Below are positions 1 through 9,261 of a stretch of 64,000 nt of DNA, one piece after another (within the stretch, counting starts at the first letter, position 1; each line of letters opens with the position of its first letter). The translations under genes were made by a program, and so were the position numbers. The stretch lies in assembly GCF_014196125.1 (NCBI RefSeq), contig NZ_JACIDA010000001.1, positions 744,001-808,000 on the forward strand, written 5' to 3'. The stretch comes from Brevundimonas mediterranea (GTDB lineage Bacteria; Pseudomonadota; Alphaproteobacteria; Caulobacterales; Caulobacteraceae). The notes beneath the pieces were generated by a model, which had not been told where the DNA came from, searched no databases, and saw only the letters and a list, made by a program, of their open reading frames with translations.

Positions 1-1602
1 ATCTTCCCGCACCTTCGTCTTGAGCAGCTTGCCGGTTGCCGTGTGCGGCAAACTGTCGATGAAGACGACATCGTCGGGGATCCACCATTTGACAACCTTG
101 CCGTCAAAGAATTTCAGCAACTCCTCGCGCGTCACTGTCGAGTCGCGCTTTCGCACGACGACCAGCAGCGGTCGCTCGTTCCATTCGGGATGGGCGACGC
201 CAATGACCGCCGCTTCTTCGACAGCAGGGTGGCCCATCGCGACATTCTCCAGGTCGATCGAACTGATCCACTCGCCGCCTGATTTGATCACGTCCTTGGA
301 GCGGTCAGTGATCGTCATATAGCCATGCGGATTGAGCGTGCAGACGTCCCCGGTGTGAAACCAGCCATCGCTGGTGAACGCCGAGGGGCCCTCGCCTCTA
401 AAGTAGGACTTTGCGATCCAGGGACCACGGACCAGCAAGTTCCCGAACGCCACGCCGTCCTTGGACAATTCGCGGCCGCCGTCATCGACGATCTTCAGGT
501 CGACGCCGAAGATCGGCCGGCCCTGCTTGGCAATCAGATCGTATTGCTGCTCCGCCGGCAGGTCCTTCTCGCCGCGACGCATGGAGGTGATCGTACCGAG
601 CGGGCTCATCTCCGTCATGCCCCAGCCCTGCAGGACGCGCACCCCATGCTCCTTGTCAAAGCGCTCGACCATGGCGCGCGGCGGCGCCGAGCCGCCGATC
701 AGCGTGCGCTGCAGTTTTTCCAACCGCTCGCCGTTGGCTTCGCAATAGCGCAACAGTTCGAGCCAAACCGTGGGCACGCCGGCGGCGATGGTGACGTCTT
801 CGCTGTCGAACAGCTCGTACAGACTGGCGCCGTCCATTTTGAAGCCTGGGAACACAAGCTTGGCGCCGACCATTGGAGCCGCGTAAGGGATGCCCCACGC
901 ATTGGCGTGGAACATCGGCACGACCGGGAGGATCGCGTCGTCGGCCGTAAAGCCCATCGCATTGGCGCCGTTGATGGCGTAGGCATGCAGGATCGTCGAG
1001 CGGTGGCTGTAAAGCACGCCCTTCGGGTTACCGGTGGTGCCGGAGGTGTAACAGAGCGACGCGGCGGTGTTCTCATCGAGATCCGGCCAGTCGAAAACGT
1101 CGCCCTGGGCGGCGATGAGATCCTCGTAGCACAACAGGTTGGGCAGGCTGCTCTCGCCCGGCATATGCGCGCGGTCGGTCATCACGATGACGCCTTGCAC
1201 GCCGGCGAGGTTGTCCTTGAGCCCTTCAAGGATGGCGAGCACGTTCAGGTCGGCGAAAATGAACCGATCGTCGGCATGGTTGACGATATAGGCGATCTGC
1301 TCGGGGAACAGGCGCGGGTTGAGGGTATGGCAGACGGCGCCGGACCCAGATACCGCGAAGTATATCTCGAAATGCCGATAGCCATTCCACGCCAGTGTGC
1401 CAACACGGTCGCCCGGCACGACGTCCAGCGCCTTGAGCGCATTGGCAAGCTGGCGCGAGCGCCTGGCGGCGTCGGCATAGGTGTACCGGTGAATCGGGCC
1501 TTCGACTGACCGCGACACGATCTCGTTGTCGCCGTGATACTCAGCCGCATGCTCGATGAGCTGTGAGATCAGCAGCGGGCGGTCCATCATCAGACCCAAC
1601 AT
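1..1602 (-). CDS. alkK: Medium/long-chain acyl-CoA synthetase AlkK (3' end beyond window)
   Basis: This AMP-forming ligase would activate the fatty acid made by alkane oxidation to acyl-CoA for beta-oxidation. The minus-strand frame is open from the ATG at 1602 to the window edge, about 534 residues, so only the extreme C-terminus is missing. Visible family motifs are the P-loop-like [11 protein letters not shown], the adenylate-binding GWGMTE, the hinge-region GDV and DRSKD segments, and near the end the catalytic-lysine motif region [10 protein letters not shown]. The start is fixed by a strong AAGGAGGAG ribosome-binding site. It is the last gene of the alk operon. In the Pseudomonas OCT plasmid alkK precedes alkL; here it follows it. 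Confidence 0.9.
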   Translation of the reverse strand, partial: MLGLMMDRPLLISQLIEHAAEYHGDNEIVSRSVEGPIHRYTYADAARRSRQLANALKALDVVPGDRVGTLAWNGYRHFEIYFAVSGSGAVCHTLNPRLFPEQIAYIVNHADDRFIFADLNVLAILEGLKDNLAGVQGVIVMTDRAHMPGESSLPNLLCYEDLIAAQGDVFDWPDLDENTAASLCYTSGTTGNPKGVLYSHRSTILHAYAINGANAMGFTADDAILPVVPMFHANAWGIPYAAPMVGAKLVFPGFKMDGASLYELFDSEDVTIAAGVPTVWLELLRYCEANGERLEKLQRTLIGGSAPPRAMVERFDKEHGVRVLQGWGMTEMSPLGTITSMRRGEKDLPAEQQYDLIAKQGRPIFGVDLKIVDDGGRELSKDGVAFGNLLVRGPWIAKSYFRGEGPSAFTSDGWFHTGDVCTLNPHGYMTITDRSKDVIKSGGEWISSIDLENVAMGHPAVEEAAVIGVAHPEWNERPLLVVVRKRDSTVTREELLKFFDGKVVKWWIPDDVVFIDSLPHTATGKLLKTKVRED

Positions 1603-1796
1603 TTGGGCTCCTCCTTGCGAAAACTGTAATTTAGGCGCAACAAGTCGTTCGCATGCGCCCGCCCTGCGAGCCTCCCCCCCATCAACCTCCCCCCGTGACA
1701 TGGGGGATCGCCACGCGGGTGAGCGCCCAAAATCGTGGGTTCACGCCAAGTTGAAACACTTCCAAGCCCACCCAGCATGGGACGCGAAAGGGCCAC

Positions 1797-2483
1797 TCAG
1801 AACCGGTAGGTCAATCCGACATTCGCCAGGATTGGGTCGATATCCAGGGTTGCCCGGACCGGCGCTCCGCCCAGCGAACCGGAGGCGTGCGTGGAAAAGG
1901 GGACGTACCGGACGTCAGCGTTCAACATCCAGGCTGCGTCGAGCTCGTAGCGAACGCCCAGTTGGGCCGCGGGGGCCCAACTGTCATCGATGCTGAAGTT
2001 GGCCAGGGCTCTGTCACGTTCATTCAGAAAGACGATCCGCCCCACGCCCAGTCCCAGATAGGGATGAACCCGGCCGAGATTGTTGAAATGGTACTGGGCC
2101 GACAAAATGACTGGCCCATAGTTGACCATGGCAAGCGTTCCGAGCGGCTCAAGTGAACCGGCGCCGGCAATTTCGGCGGTAGCGGGTATGCCGAGAAACA
2201 AGTCTGCTGCGACATTCGGCGTGAAAAAATATCCGACATCGACGGTCGCCGAAGTGGCGTCCCCGATCGTCACATTGGAACCCGGGACAGGTCCTCCGGC
2301 CAACGTAATGTCTGGCGCATCCTCGCTCACAGAGACTCTGGTTGCGTTCAGGCTTACGGCCCACCGCTTGAACCCTCCCGCATCCTGGGCCGAGGCGGCC
2401 TGGGCGGAGAATGCGCTCAAGGCGGCGACCGCCGCGGCGAATTGCGAAAGCCGTATAGACATGGGTTTGCCATTCTGACTCAT
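1797..2483 (-). CDS. alkL: OmpW-family outer-membrane protein AlkL
   Basis: The 228-residue protein has an N-terminal signal peptide (hydrophobic stretch ending in an AQA-type site near residue 32) followed by an OmpW-type beta-barrel pattern. It ends in a terminal YRF motif, the aromatic C-terminus used for outer-membrane insertion. Recognisable OmpW elements include VGYFFTPNVAADLFLGIP and the segment around HPYLGLGVG. AlkL proteins help hydrophobic alkanes cross the outer membrane. A clear AGGGGAGGA ribosome-binding site precedes the ATG at 2483. Its place between alkJ and alkK supports the alk assignment over a generic OmpW; that function is inference from context. Confidence 0.85.
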   Translation of the reverse strand: MSQNGKPMSIRLSQFAAAVAALSAFSAQAASAQDAGGFKRWAVSLNATRVSVSEDAPDITLAGGPVPGSNVTIGDATSATVDVGYFFTPNVAADLFLGIPATAEIAGAGSLEPLGTLAMVNYGPVILSAQYHFNNLGRVHPYLGLGVGRIVFLNERDRALANFSIDDSWAPAAQLGVRYELDAAWMLNADVRYVPFSTHASGSLGGAPVRATLDIDPILANVGLTYRF

Positions 2484-2609
2484 GGAACTGTCCTCCCCTA
2501 AAAGTGCGCCGTCCCTGTTGGCGGGTTCGGCGTTTGTTGATGGTTTGCGATGAATTCCGGTGTCTGGAGCCGCGCGCGGTTCCGGCCCCGTCTCATTTTT
2601 GGCGATGGG

Positions 2610-4238
2610 CTAATGGGGCACCTCCCCGGAAGCGCCGGACGCGAGTTTCGTCTTGCCGAGAATGAGTTCCGCGGCTCTTTCCGCGATCATCATCGTCGGG
2701 GCGTTGGTGTTGCCGGCCACCAGCGTCGGCATGACGGACGCGTCGACGACCCGAAGGCCTTGTATGCCGCGCACCCGGAGGGCCGGATCAACAACCGACT
2801 GCGGGTCGCGCCCCATCCGGCATGTTCCCACAGGATGATAGATCGTTTCGGCCCTCCGGCGGATATCCGCCACGATGTCCGCCTCGCTCTGGACCGATGG
2901 TCCTGGGACCAGTTCGGTCTTCGAATAGGCCGCCATTGACGGAGCCGACAGGATTTGCCGGCCGATTTTCACCGCCGAGATCATGGTTTGGATGTCTTCG
3001 GGGGCGGAGAGGTAGCCTGGATCGATCAGCGGATCGTCAAGCGGGTTGGGGCTTTTGAGCCCGATGCGACCCCGGCTCTTGGGCAGAAGGTCGCAGACAT
3101 GCAAGGTATAGCCATAGCCGAGCGCGAGTTCTCGCCCATGGTCTTTCAAGAGTGTGGGAAGAAAATGAAACTGTAGATTTGGCCGATTCTGTTCGGGTGA
3201 GCTTTTGACGAAGCCGCCGGCCTCGGCGACGTTGCTCGTCAAGAAGCCCTTTCGAAGGAGGGCGTAGGACAACGCTCCAGCCAAGGCTCGCGGAATGAAT
3301 GATGGTGCGATGCCGATCGGGGTACGGTCGTTCGCCTCATGCATGATCGTGATATCAAGGTGATCCTGCAGATTTTTTCCGACTGCCGGAAGATCCACAA
3401 CCACCGGAATACCAAGAGCGTTCAGCTCGGCCGCGCCGCCGATGCCGGAAAGCAGCAGCAACTGCGGTGAATTGACGGCTCCGCCCGAAAGAATGACCTC
3501 CCCGCCCTTGGTTCGTACATCGACCAGCTTGCCGCCTGTGGCATAGGTCACGCCGACTGCTTTCCGGCCCTCCAGGATGATCCGCGTCGCCCGCGCGCCC
3601 GTGATGATCCTAAGGTTGGGGCGCCTCTTGGCCTTTGAAAGGAAGGCGCGCGCGGAACTCCAGCGCCGCCCTTTGTGCTGGGTGACCTGGTACAGGCCAA
3701 CGCCTTCCTGTGTTCCCGCATTGAAATCGGCGGCATGCGGAAACTGGATCTGTTGTCCGGCTTCGACGAATGCCTCGCTCAGGGGATTGAGGGTTCGCAG
3801 ATCGCTGACGTGAAGCTCACCGTCACCGCCATGGAATTCGCTAGCCCCAAATCTCTCGTTCGCCTCCATCGCCTTGAACAGCGGGAGCACGTTCTCATAG
3901 GACCAGATCGAATCCGCCGCCTCACCCCAGGCGTCATAGTCGTCCCGGTGGCCGCGGATATAGACCATCGCGTTGATCGAACTCGATCCGCCAAGGGTTT
4001 TGCCGCGCGGCCAAAATAGCCGTCGACCGTCAAGATTGGCCTGCGGCTGCGTCTCGAATGCCCAGTTGAGCGTCTTGCTCTTTGAAAGAAGAGCGATCCC
4101 GATAGGCATATGGATCAAAAGGCTACGGTCGGGCGGGCCCGCCTCAAGCAGACAGACCCGGGTCCTGGGGTTCGCAGACAAGCGTTCTGCCAACAAGCAT
4201 CCGGCGGATCCCGCGCCAACAATGATATAGTCAAACAT
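2610..4238 (-). CDS. alkJ: GMC-family FAD alcohol dehydrogenase AlkJ
   Basis: The 542-residue glucose-methanol-choline oxidoreductase has the N-terminal FAD-binding Rossmann motif GAGSAGC at residues 8-14. GMC signature 1 lies in the [13 protein letters not shown] region, signature 2 in the [11 protein letters not shown] region, and the C-terminal catalytic histidine in the HPVGTCRMG block. AlkJ oxidises medium-chain primary alcohols to aldehydes and passes electrons to the respiratory chain at the inner membrane. The start at 4238 has a CGGAG ribosome-binding site and the length is normal for the family. It follows alkH by 45 bp in the same operon. Choline dehydrogenase is the main alternative by family, but the operon argues for AlkJ. 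Confidence 0.9.
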   Translation of the reverse strand: MFDYIIVGAGSAGCLLAERLSANPRTRVCLLEAGPPDRSLLIHMPIGIALLSKSKTLNWAFETQPQANLDGRRLFWPRGKTLGGSSSINAMVYIRGHRDDYDAWGEAADSIWSYENVLPLFKAMEANERFGASEFHGGDGELHVSDLRTLNPLSEAFVEAGQQIQFPHAADFNAGTQEGVGLYQVTQHKGRRWSSARAFLSKAKRRPNLRIITGARATRIILEGRKAVGVTYATGGKLVDVRTKGGEVILSGGAVNSPQLLLLSGIGGAAELNALGIPVVVDLPAVGKNLQDHLDITIMHEANDRTPIGIAPSFIPRALAGALSYALLRKGFLTSNVAEAGGFVKSSPEQNRPNLQFHFLPTLLKDHGRELALGYGYTLHVCDLLPKSRGRIGLKSPNPLDDPLIDPGYLSAPEDIQTMISAVKIGRQILSAPSMAAYSKTELVPGPSVQSEADIVADIRRRAETIYHPVGTCRMGRDPQSVVDPALRVRGIQGLRVVDASVMPTLVAGNTNAPTMMIAERAAELILGKTKLASGASGEVPH

Positions 4239-4283
4239 CCAAGTCTCCGGGCAGCGGCTATCCCGCCAACGTTTGTTTTGGGA

Positions 4284-5738
4284 TCAACCCAGAATTCTTA
4301 CGGTCAGATTGATCATATTCTTTACGCTTGGCGTATATGGCGGGAAGAGAAGACGCAGGACAGAGAATTTGTCTCTTAGAATGGCGCGTTCATGTGAAAA
4401 CGACTTGAAGCCGTAAAACCCATGCGCGCTTCCAATGCCGCTGTTGTTCGCGCCACCAAACGGTAGGTTTGGATGAAGGAAATGGACAACATTGTGGTTG
4501 ATGCAGACCCCGCCGGAGCTCGTATTTTCCACGATAAGGTCGGCAAATTCACGCTCTTTACTAAAAACATAGAGAGCGAGGGGCTTCGGTCCCGAATTTA
4601 TTTCCTCAATGACATCGTTGACGTCGTCGAACTCGATAATCGGCAAAACAGGGCCGAAAATTTCCTCCTGGGAAATCGCCATCTGCGGCGTCGTGTCTCC
4701 GATCAGTGTCGGCGAAATGTATTTCTGGGTTGGATCTCGCACCCCGCCCTCAAGGATCGTGGCGCCGCGCGCTGAAGCATCGTCGATCAGGGCGCAAAGG
4801 CGTTCGAAGTGCCGCGGGTTTACGATCCGGCAATAGTCGGCGCCGCTTTTCTGCTGGCTGTCCGATTGTCCATAGACGCGCCTGATTTCGTTGCGAAGGG
4901 CCTCGACGAGCGCCTTCGCCTTGTTGCGAGCGACATAGATGTGGTCAGGGGCAATACAGGTTTGACCGTTGTTTGAGAACTTGCCCCAGACGATCTTGCG
5001 GGCCGCGTGTTCGATATTCGCGGTCGAGTCGATGATGGTCGGAGACTTGCCCCCCAGTTCGAGCGTCACGGATGTCAGATGTTTCGCCGCGGCCGCCATG
5101 ACGATCTTGCCGACCTGGGGACTGCCGGTGAAGAAGATGTGGTCGAAGGGCAGATCCAGCAGCGTCTGCGAAACCTGGGCGTCGCCTTCGCAGACGGCGA
5201 CGAGATCCCTGGGGAAGGTCTCCGCAACGATGTCCCTGATCAGGGCGGACGTCGCCGGCGTCAGTTCGGAGGGCTTGATGATGGCGGTGTTTCCGGCCGC
5301 CAGGGCCGACACCAGGGGTCCGAGGCTGAGATTGACCGGATAATTCCACGGGGAAATTATCAGGCAGACGCCCTTGGCCTGGTAGCGGACCTCCGCGGCC
5401 GTCCCGAACATCCCCAGCGAGCCGTGAACCCGGTGCGGCCTCAGCCAGGATCGGAGGTGGCGCCGGGCATGGGATATTTCCTGATAGACCGGAAAGAGTT
5501 CGGTCAGACGCACCTCGGATTCCGGCTTTCTGAAATCCGCGTAGAGAGCTCCGATGATGTCGTTTTCCCGGCGCTTCATCGTCGCCTTCAGTCGCGACAG
5601 CATGGCCAGCCGCGCCTTCAGCGTGAATTTCGCCCTGTTCTCGACGGCCGATCGGCGCTGCGATGCGAACAGGGACTCAATCGCCCCCCCGACGCCGGGA
5701 TGAACCGGCGCCGGGCCGGTGACTGCACGAACGCTCAT
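4284..5738 (-). CDS. alkH: Fatty aldehyde dehydrogenase AlkH
   Basis: This 484-residue NAD(P)-dependent aldehyde dehydrogenase would turn the fatty aldehyde into the acid, between AlkJ and AlkK. The catalytic cysteine lies in [10 protein letters not shown], the general-base glutamate in TLELGGKSP, and the cofactor-binding FTGSPQVGK motif is intact. The overall form resembles class 3 fatty/coniferyl aldehyde dehydrogenases. The C-terminus, [20 protein letters not shown], is hydrophobic and amphipathic, as in membrane-associated fatty aldehyde dehydrogenases. A GGGGAGG ribosome-binding site precedes the ATG at 5738. The gene is codirectional with the rubredoxins and alkJ, with 63 bp and 45 bp gaps, consistent with one transcript. 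Confidence 0.9.
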   Translation of the reverse strand: MSVRAVTGPAPVHPGVGGAIESLFASQRRSAVENRAKFTLKARLAMLSRLKATMKRRENDIIGALYADFRKPESEVRLTELFPVYQEISHARRHLRSWLRPHRVHGSLGMFGTAAEVRYQAKGVCLIISPWNYPVNLSLGPLVSALAAGNTAIIKPSELTPATSALIRDIVAETFPRDLVAVCEGDAQVSQTLLDLPFDHIFFTGSPQVGKIVMAAAAKHLTSVTLELGGKSPTIIDSTANIEHAARKIVWGKFSNNGQTCIAPDHIYVARNKAKALVEALRNEIRRVYGQSDSQQKSGADYCRIVNPRHFERLCALIDDASARGATILEGGVRDPTQKYISPTLIGDTTPQMAISQEEIFGPVLPIIEFDDVNDVIEEINSGPKPLALYVFSKEREFADLIVENTSSGGVCINHNVVHFLHPNLPFGGANNSGIGSAHGFYGFKSFSHERAILRDKFSVLRLLFPPYTPSVKNMINLTVRILG

Positions 5739-5801
5739 TCGGCCCTCCCCAAGGAATTCGCCAGATTGCCGAGCCGGAAGACGATCATCCGCTCGAATAG
5801 A

Positions 5802-6020
5802 TTACCCATAAAGTTCATAGTCTTCCTTGGTCGCGCCGCAGTCCGGGCAGTACCAGTCGGCGGGGACATCCGCCCAACGGGTGCCGGGCGCCACGCCCGT
5901 GTCGGGATCACCAAGCGCCTCATCGTAAATATGGCCGCAGGTCACGCAGTGCCATTTTGCGAAAGGCCCGGTTTCCACAGCCGCCCCGGTCTGCTGCGAT
6001 CCCTGGCCGGCCCGGATCAT
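5802..6020 (-). CDS. alkG: Rubredoxin, AlkG2 (electron-transferring) type
   Basis: The 72-residue rubredoxin has two iron-binding pairs, CVTCGHIY and [11 protein letters not shown]. The ATKEDY sequence after the second pair is the form found in AlkG2-type rubredoxins. These are known to carry electrons from rubredoxin reductase (AlkT) to AlkB, so this is probably the working electron carrier. An N-terminal extension of about 22 residues precedes the domain. The ATG at 6020 overlaps the stop of the upstream rubredoxin in an ATGA, implying translational coupling. In Pseudomonas putida GPo1 the AlkG1-type and AlkG2-type domains are joined in one AlkG protein; here they are separate genes. Confidence 0.88.
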   Translation of the reverse strand: MIRAGQGSQQTGAAVETGPFAKWHCVTCGHIYDEALGDPDTGVAPGTRWADVPADWYCPDCGATKEDYELYG

Positions 6021-6235
6021 CGCGCGGCTCGCGGGCTAGGGCTTGTCCCTGCCTTCGCCACGATGTCGTCCGGGCCTATAAGGCTAAAATCGAGCTTGTC
6101 GCGCACCGCACAGTCAGGACACGCCCAATCCTCGGGAATTTGCGCCCATGACGTATTGGGCGGGAACCCTTCATGGGCCTCCCCCTTGGCCTCATCGTAA
6201 ACGTAGCTGCAATCGGGACATTGATACCGCGCCAT
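6017..6235 (-). CDS. alkF: Rubredoxin, AlkG1 type (AlkF-like)
   Basis: The 72-residue rubredoxin has the iron-binding pairs CPDCSYVY and [12 protein letters not shown]. The extra arginine in the VRDK segment marks the AlkG1 type. In tested cases that type cannot replace the electron-transferring AlkG2 type in alkane hydroxylation. The start at 6235 (MARYQC) has an AAGGAACAG ribosome-binding site; the frame stays open to 6394, but the upstream part has no rubredoxin sequence. The gene could correspond either to AlkF or to the first domain of the two-domain AlkG of GPo1, so the symbol is tentative. It overlaps the next rubredoxin by 4 bp. Confidence 0.8.
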   Translation of the reverse strand: MARYQCPDCSYVYDEAKGEAHEGFPPNTSWAQIPEDWACPDCAVRDKLDFSLIGPDDIVAKAGTSPSPRAAR

Positions 6236-6407
6236 GGCGACCTGTTCCTTCATCGACTTGAGTTGTGGATTTGGGGACACCGCTGACGAGGACGCGATCG
6301 CCCGGCATCCCGTAGAGCAGGCCGCCATCCCGCCCACGACCCGCAGTGTCCTTGCCCGAGGAGGCTCGCGCGAGCCTCCTCGGCTCGTGATCAATTGAGA
6401 CGGACGT

Positions 6408-7619
6408 CTACTCGGCCGCTACCCCAACCGACTGGCGTGAAGCCGCGCCGAACTTTCGGACGATCTGCTTCCTGCGCGCGCCGTCGATCTGGATCTTGCC
6501 GAGATCCCCGCCGGCCCATTCCACGACGCGGCGGTCCATCACGGACCGGAACACGGGCGGGATCATCGCCATGAAGAACATGCCGGGATAGCCGCTCGGC
6601 AACTCGGGCAGGCCGGGGAAATCCCGGAGCGACTGGTATCTGCGGGTCGGATGGGCATGGTGATCGGAGTGCCTTTGAAGATGGAACAGGATCAGATTCG
6701 AGGCGATGTGATTGCTGTTCCAGGAATGGCGGGGCTGGGCGCGTTCATAACGTCCATCCGCCATCTTCTCGCGCAGCAGCCCATAGTGTTCGATGTAGTT
6801 CGCGCTGGTGAGCTGCCACCATCCAAAGGCGATCTGGATCGGCAAGAACACCAGCAGCTTCGGGTCGGGTCCGAACGCCAGCAACAGGGATGTGTAGAGG
6901 ACCACGGTAATCAGCAGCGGCGGGATGATTTCGTTGTCCAGACTCCAGACCCCCTTGCCCACACGCTCCAGCCGCACCTTTTCCAGATTCCACGCGCGCT
7001 TGAAGGCGCCCGGGATTTCGCGCAGCGAAAATTTGTAGATGCTCTCGCCCATCCTGGAGGTGGCGGGATCCTCGGGCGTCGCCACGTCGCGATGGTGGCC
7101 CTTGTTGTGCTCGATGAAAAAGTGACCATAGCCGACCACGGCCAGAACGATCTTGGCCATCCAGCGGTCGAAGGCCTCCTTCTTGTGGCCAAGTTCATGG
7201 CCGGTGTTCAGGGCCAGACCATTGACGATGCCCAGGGACAGGGCGAGCGCGACAACTTCCCACCAGGCCATCGGCTGGGTCGCCACCCACCATGCCGAGA
7301 CGATGAGCGAGGCATAGTGCACGGGGACGGTAAGATAGGTGAGAATTCGATAGTACCGGTCCGCCTCGAGACGCGCCACCGCCGCTTCTGGTGGATTATT
7401 CGGATCGTTCCCGAACAAGACGTCCAAGGCCGGAATAACGCCATACCAGACGACCAGCGTGAAGGCGTAAAAGACGCCCCACCCTGTCAAATTAACCAGG
7501 TAAAGGCCGATCAATGGCGCTGCCGGCCAGACGACCGACAATATCCATAAATAGCGTTTTCGATCGACATAGCGATCTGGCGCGTCGTCGGCGGACGGAT
7601 TTCTTGCGATGGTGCTCAT
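6408..7619 (-). CDS. alkB: Alkane 1-monooxygenase AlkB
   Basis: This integral-membrane diiron hydroxylase of 403 residues adds oxygen to the terminal carbon of n-alkanes, using electrons from AlkT through rubredoxin. All histidine motifs are present: HELGHK at 141-146, EHNKGHH at 170-176, the AlkB signature NYIEHYGL near 276, and LQRHSDHHAHP near 313. Several hydrophobic segments precede and separate them. The sequence follows GPo1 AlkB closely over most of its length. Trp58 aligns with GPo1 Trp55, the residue that limits chain length, so medium-chain alkanes are the likely substrates (inference). The ATG at 7619 has an AGGAGAGG ribosome-binding site. It is the first gene of the alk operon. 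Confidence 0.96.
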   Translation of the reverse strand: MSTIARNPSADDAPDRYVDRKRYLWILSVVWPAAPLIGLYLVNLTGWGVFYAFTLVVWYGVIPALDVLFGNDPNNPPEAAVARLEADRYYRILTYLTVPVHYASLIVSAWWVATQPMAWWEVVALALSLGIVNGLALNTGHELGHKKEAFDRWMAKIVLAVVGYGHFFIEHNKGHHRDVATPEDPATSRMGESIYKFSLREIPGAFKRAWNLEKVRLERVGKGVWSLDNEIIPPLLITVVLYTSLLLAFGPDPKLLVFLPIQIAFGWWQLTSANYIEHYGLLREKMADGRYERAQPRHSWNSNHIASNLILFHLQRHSDHHAHPTRRYQSLRDFPGLPELPSGYPGMFFMAMIPPVFRSVMDRRVVEWAGGDLGKIQIDGARRKQIVRKFGAASRQSVGVAAE

Positions 7620-7658
7620 CTGGCGTTCACCTCTCCTAAGGAAGACACATTCGCTGTG

Positions 7659-7675
7659 TTCTAAGTGTTTTAGAA
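7659..7675. promoter_or_regulatory. Inverted repeat in the alkB promoter region
   Basis: TTCTAA and TTAGAA form perfect 6-bp arms around a 5-bp spacer, 40-56 bp upstream of the alkB ATG in the alkB/alkT divergent region. The position suits an operator or a -10/-35 overlap for the alkB operon. No regulator can be assigned from sequence alone; AlkS is the obvious candidate. Confidence 0.4.
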
Positions 7676-7730
7676 ATCGGGCATGATTGACCGTGTCTGT
7701 CTATATCGATCCCTCAAGGTCACGATAAAA

Positions 7731-7750
7731 CCCCACTAAAGTATGGTTTT
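7731..7750. promoter_or_regulatory. Candidate AlkS-box, copy 1 (upstream of alkT and alkB)
   Basis: CCCCACTAAAG followed by a GG-TT run lies 106 bp before alkT and 112 bp before alkB. The same 11-mer, extending to about 16 of 20 matching positions, recurs upstream of alkS at 9202. Repetition only in front of alk promoters suggests a regulator site; binding by AlkS is inference. Confidence 0.4.
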
Positions 7751-7846
7751 GAACCCGCTTCGAGCGTCCTATCTGCAGCAGGTTCGCAATCGCGGCTGGT
7801 GTTCGGAAGTCCACACAACTGCGCTCGGTTTTGGAGAAGGGCTTCT

Positions 7847-9076
7847 ATGAGCCGATCGGACGCACATGTGTTGATCCTGGGTGCAGGCCACGCCGGGGGA
7901 ACAGTCGCCGCCTTGCTTCGCCAGTACGGGTTCGAAGGGTCCATAACACTCGTGGGCCAGGAGCCCATCGCGCCCTATCATCGTCCGCCGCTGTCCAAGG
8001 CCTGGCTGAAGGACGGGTCCGACACTGCCTCGCTCGCCCTGAAGCCACTGGAATTCTACGCCGGGCATGGCATCGACTTCCGGCCCGGTGTCCGGGCGGA
8101 AAGGCTCGCGCGCCAAGCCAGGGCGGTGACGCTCTCGACCGGCGAGGTGCTGACCTACGACTTTCTGATCATCGCCACGGGCGCACGCGCGATCAAATTG
8201 CCGGTAGAGGGCTCGGATCTGGCCGGGCTGCTGGAGCTGCGCACGGCCGCCGACGCCAGACTGCTCAGGGCCGCCATCGGGCCAGGCTTGCGGTTGGCCG
8301 TCATCGGCGGGGGCTATATCGGTCTGGAAGTCGCAGCGTCGGGCCGCGCGCTCGGCGCCGAGGTGGTGGTGATCGAGCGCGAGCCGCGGTTGCTCGCCCG
8401 GGTGGCCTGCCCGGAACTCTCCGCCTTCTTTCTCGATTATCACAGGAAACAGGGCGTCAGCTTCGAGCTGGGGGCGACGGTGGTCGGCTTCGAGGGGCGG
8501 GATGGACGCGTCACCGGCGTCAAGCTCGACGACGGCCGCACGATCGCCTGTGACGCTGCCCTGATTGGCGTCGGCGCAACGCCCAATGACGAGATTGCGG
8601 CGGATGCCGGACTGGACACGGCCCGCGGTGTCGTTGTCGACCTCGAAGCCCGCACCACAGACCCGGCGATCTTCGCCATCGGCGACGTGGCACGCCGGCC
8701 GATGCCCCTTTATGATCGCATGTTTCGCATGGAGAGCGTGCCCAACGCCCTGGAACAGGCCAAACAGGCGGCCAGCGCCATCGTCGGCCGCGCAGCCCCG
8801 CCAAGCGAGGCGCCATGGCAATGGTCCGACCAGTACGACCTGAAACTGCAGATCGCCGGCTACGCCTTCGACGTTGATCGCGTGCTCCTCCGCGGCGATC
8901 CCGCCACAGCGAAGTTCGCCCTCTTTCATCTGAAGGGCGATCAGATCCAATCCGTGGAAGCGGTCAACTCACCTCAGGACTTCATGGCCGGCAAACAACT
9001 CATCGCCAGTCGCAAGACGGTTGACCTCGACAAGCTTGGAGACCCGTCCGTCGCCATGAAGGAGGTCGCCGCATAA
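7847..9076 (+). CDS. alkT: Rubredoxin reductase AlkT
   Basis: This FAD/NAD(P)H-dependent oxidoreductase of 409 residues would pass electrons from NAD(P)H to the AlkG-type rubredoxin for AlkB. The N-terminal FAD-binding GAGHAGGTVA motif starts near residue 11. A second dinucleotide-binding motif, VIGGGYIGLEVAA, lies near the middle, followed by the FAD-contacting IFAIGDVA. The C-terminal reductase domain is intact. The frame is open from 7799, but the ATG at 7847 has a GGAGAAGG ribosome-binding site six bases upstream and starts just before the FAD motif, so it is preferred. It is divergent from alkB, and alkS follows 185 bp downstream. Ferredoxin reductases of mono- and dioxygenases are close relatives; context decides. 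Confidence 0.9.
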   Translation: MSRSDAHVLILGAGHAGGTVAALLRQYGFEGSITLVGQEPIAPYHRPPLSKAWLKDGSDTASLALKPLEFYAGHGIDFRPGVRAERLARQARAVTLSTGEVLTYDFLIIATGARAIKLPVEGSDLAGLLELRTAADARLLRAAIGPGLRLAVIGGGYIGLEVAASGRALGAEVVVIEREPRLLARVACPELSAFFLDYHRKQGVSFELGATVVGFEGRDGRVTGVKLDDGRTIACDAALIGVGATPNDEIAADAGLDTARGVVVDLEARTTDPAIFAIGDVARRPMPLYDRMFRMESVPNALEQAKQAASAIVGRAAPPSEAPWQWSDQYDLKLQIAGYAFDVDRVLLRGDPATAKFALFHLKGDQIQSVEAVNSPQDFMAGKQLIASRKTVDLDKLGDPSVAMKEVAA

Positions 9077-9201
9077 GAGCGGCAGAGACGAAAATTTGGC
9101 GATCGTGGGCGCGGTCCTCGGAGTCGACCGGCCGCAGCGGCTCCAGGATCGGCCAGTCCCGCCGCCGCAAGCCAGGTTGCCGCCCCAACCCCGCCCAAAG
9201 C

Positions 9202-9221
9202 CCCCACTAAAGGGGGGTTCT
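9202..9221. promoter_or_regulatory. Candidate AlkS-box, copy 2 (upstream of alkS)
   Basis: CCCCACTAAAG recurs here, 60 bp before the alkS ATG, followed by a GGGGGTTCT run that partly matches the copy at 7731. Presence before alkS itself would fit autoregulation, as described for AlkS in Pseudomonas. The functional reading is inference. Confidence 0.4.
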
Positions 9222-9261
9222 GGTTTGCGCGTGGACCGCCAGCCGCTATAGTTCGGCCTCG

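Noticed and set aside
325..1509. Plus-strand open frame of 394 codons opposite alkK
   Set aside because: It is an antisense shadow in GC-rich DNA; the minus strand encodes a clear acyl-CoA synthetase.
5007..7550. Long plus-strand frames (397 and 299 codons) opposite alkH, rubredoxins and alkB
   Set aside because: Low-complexity, Arg/Gly/Asp-rich translations without family motifs; the minus-strand genes are unambiguous.
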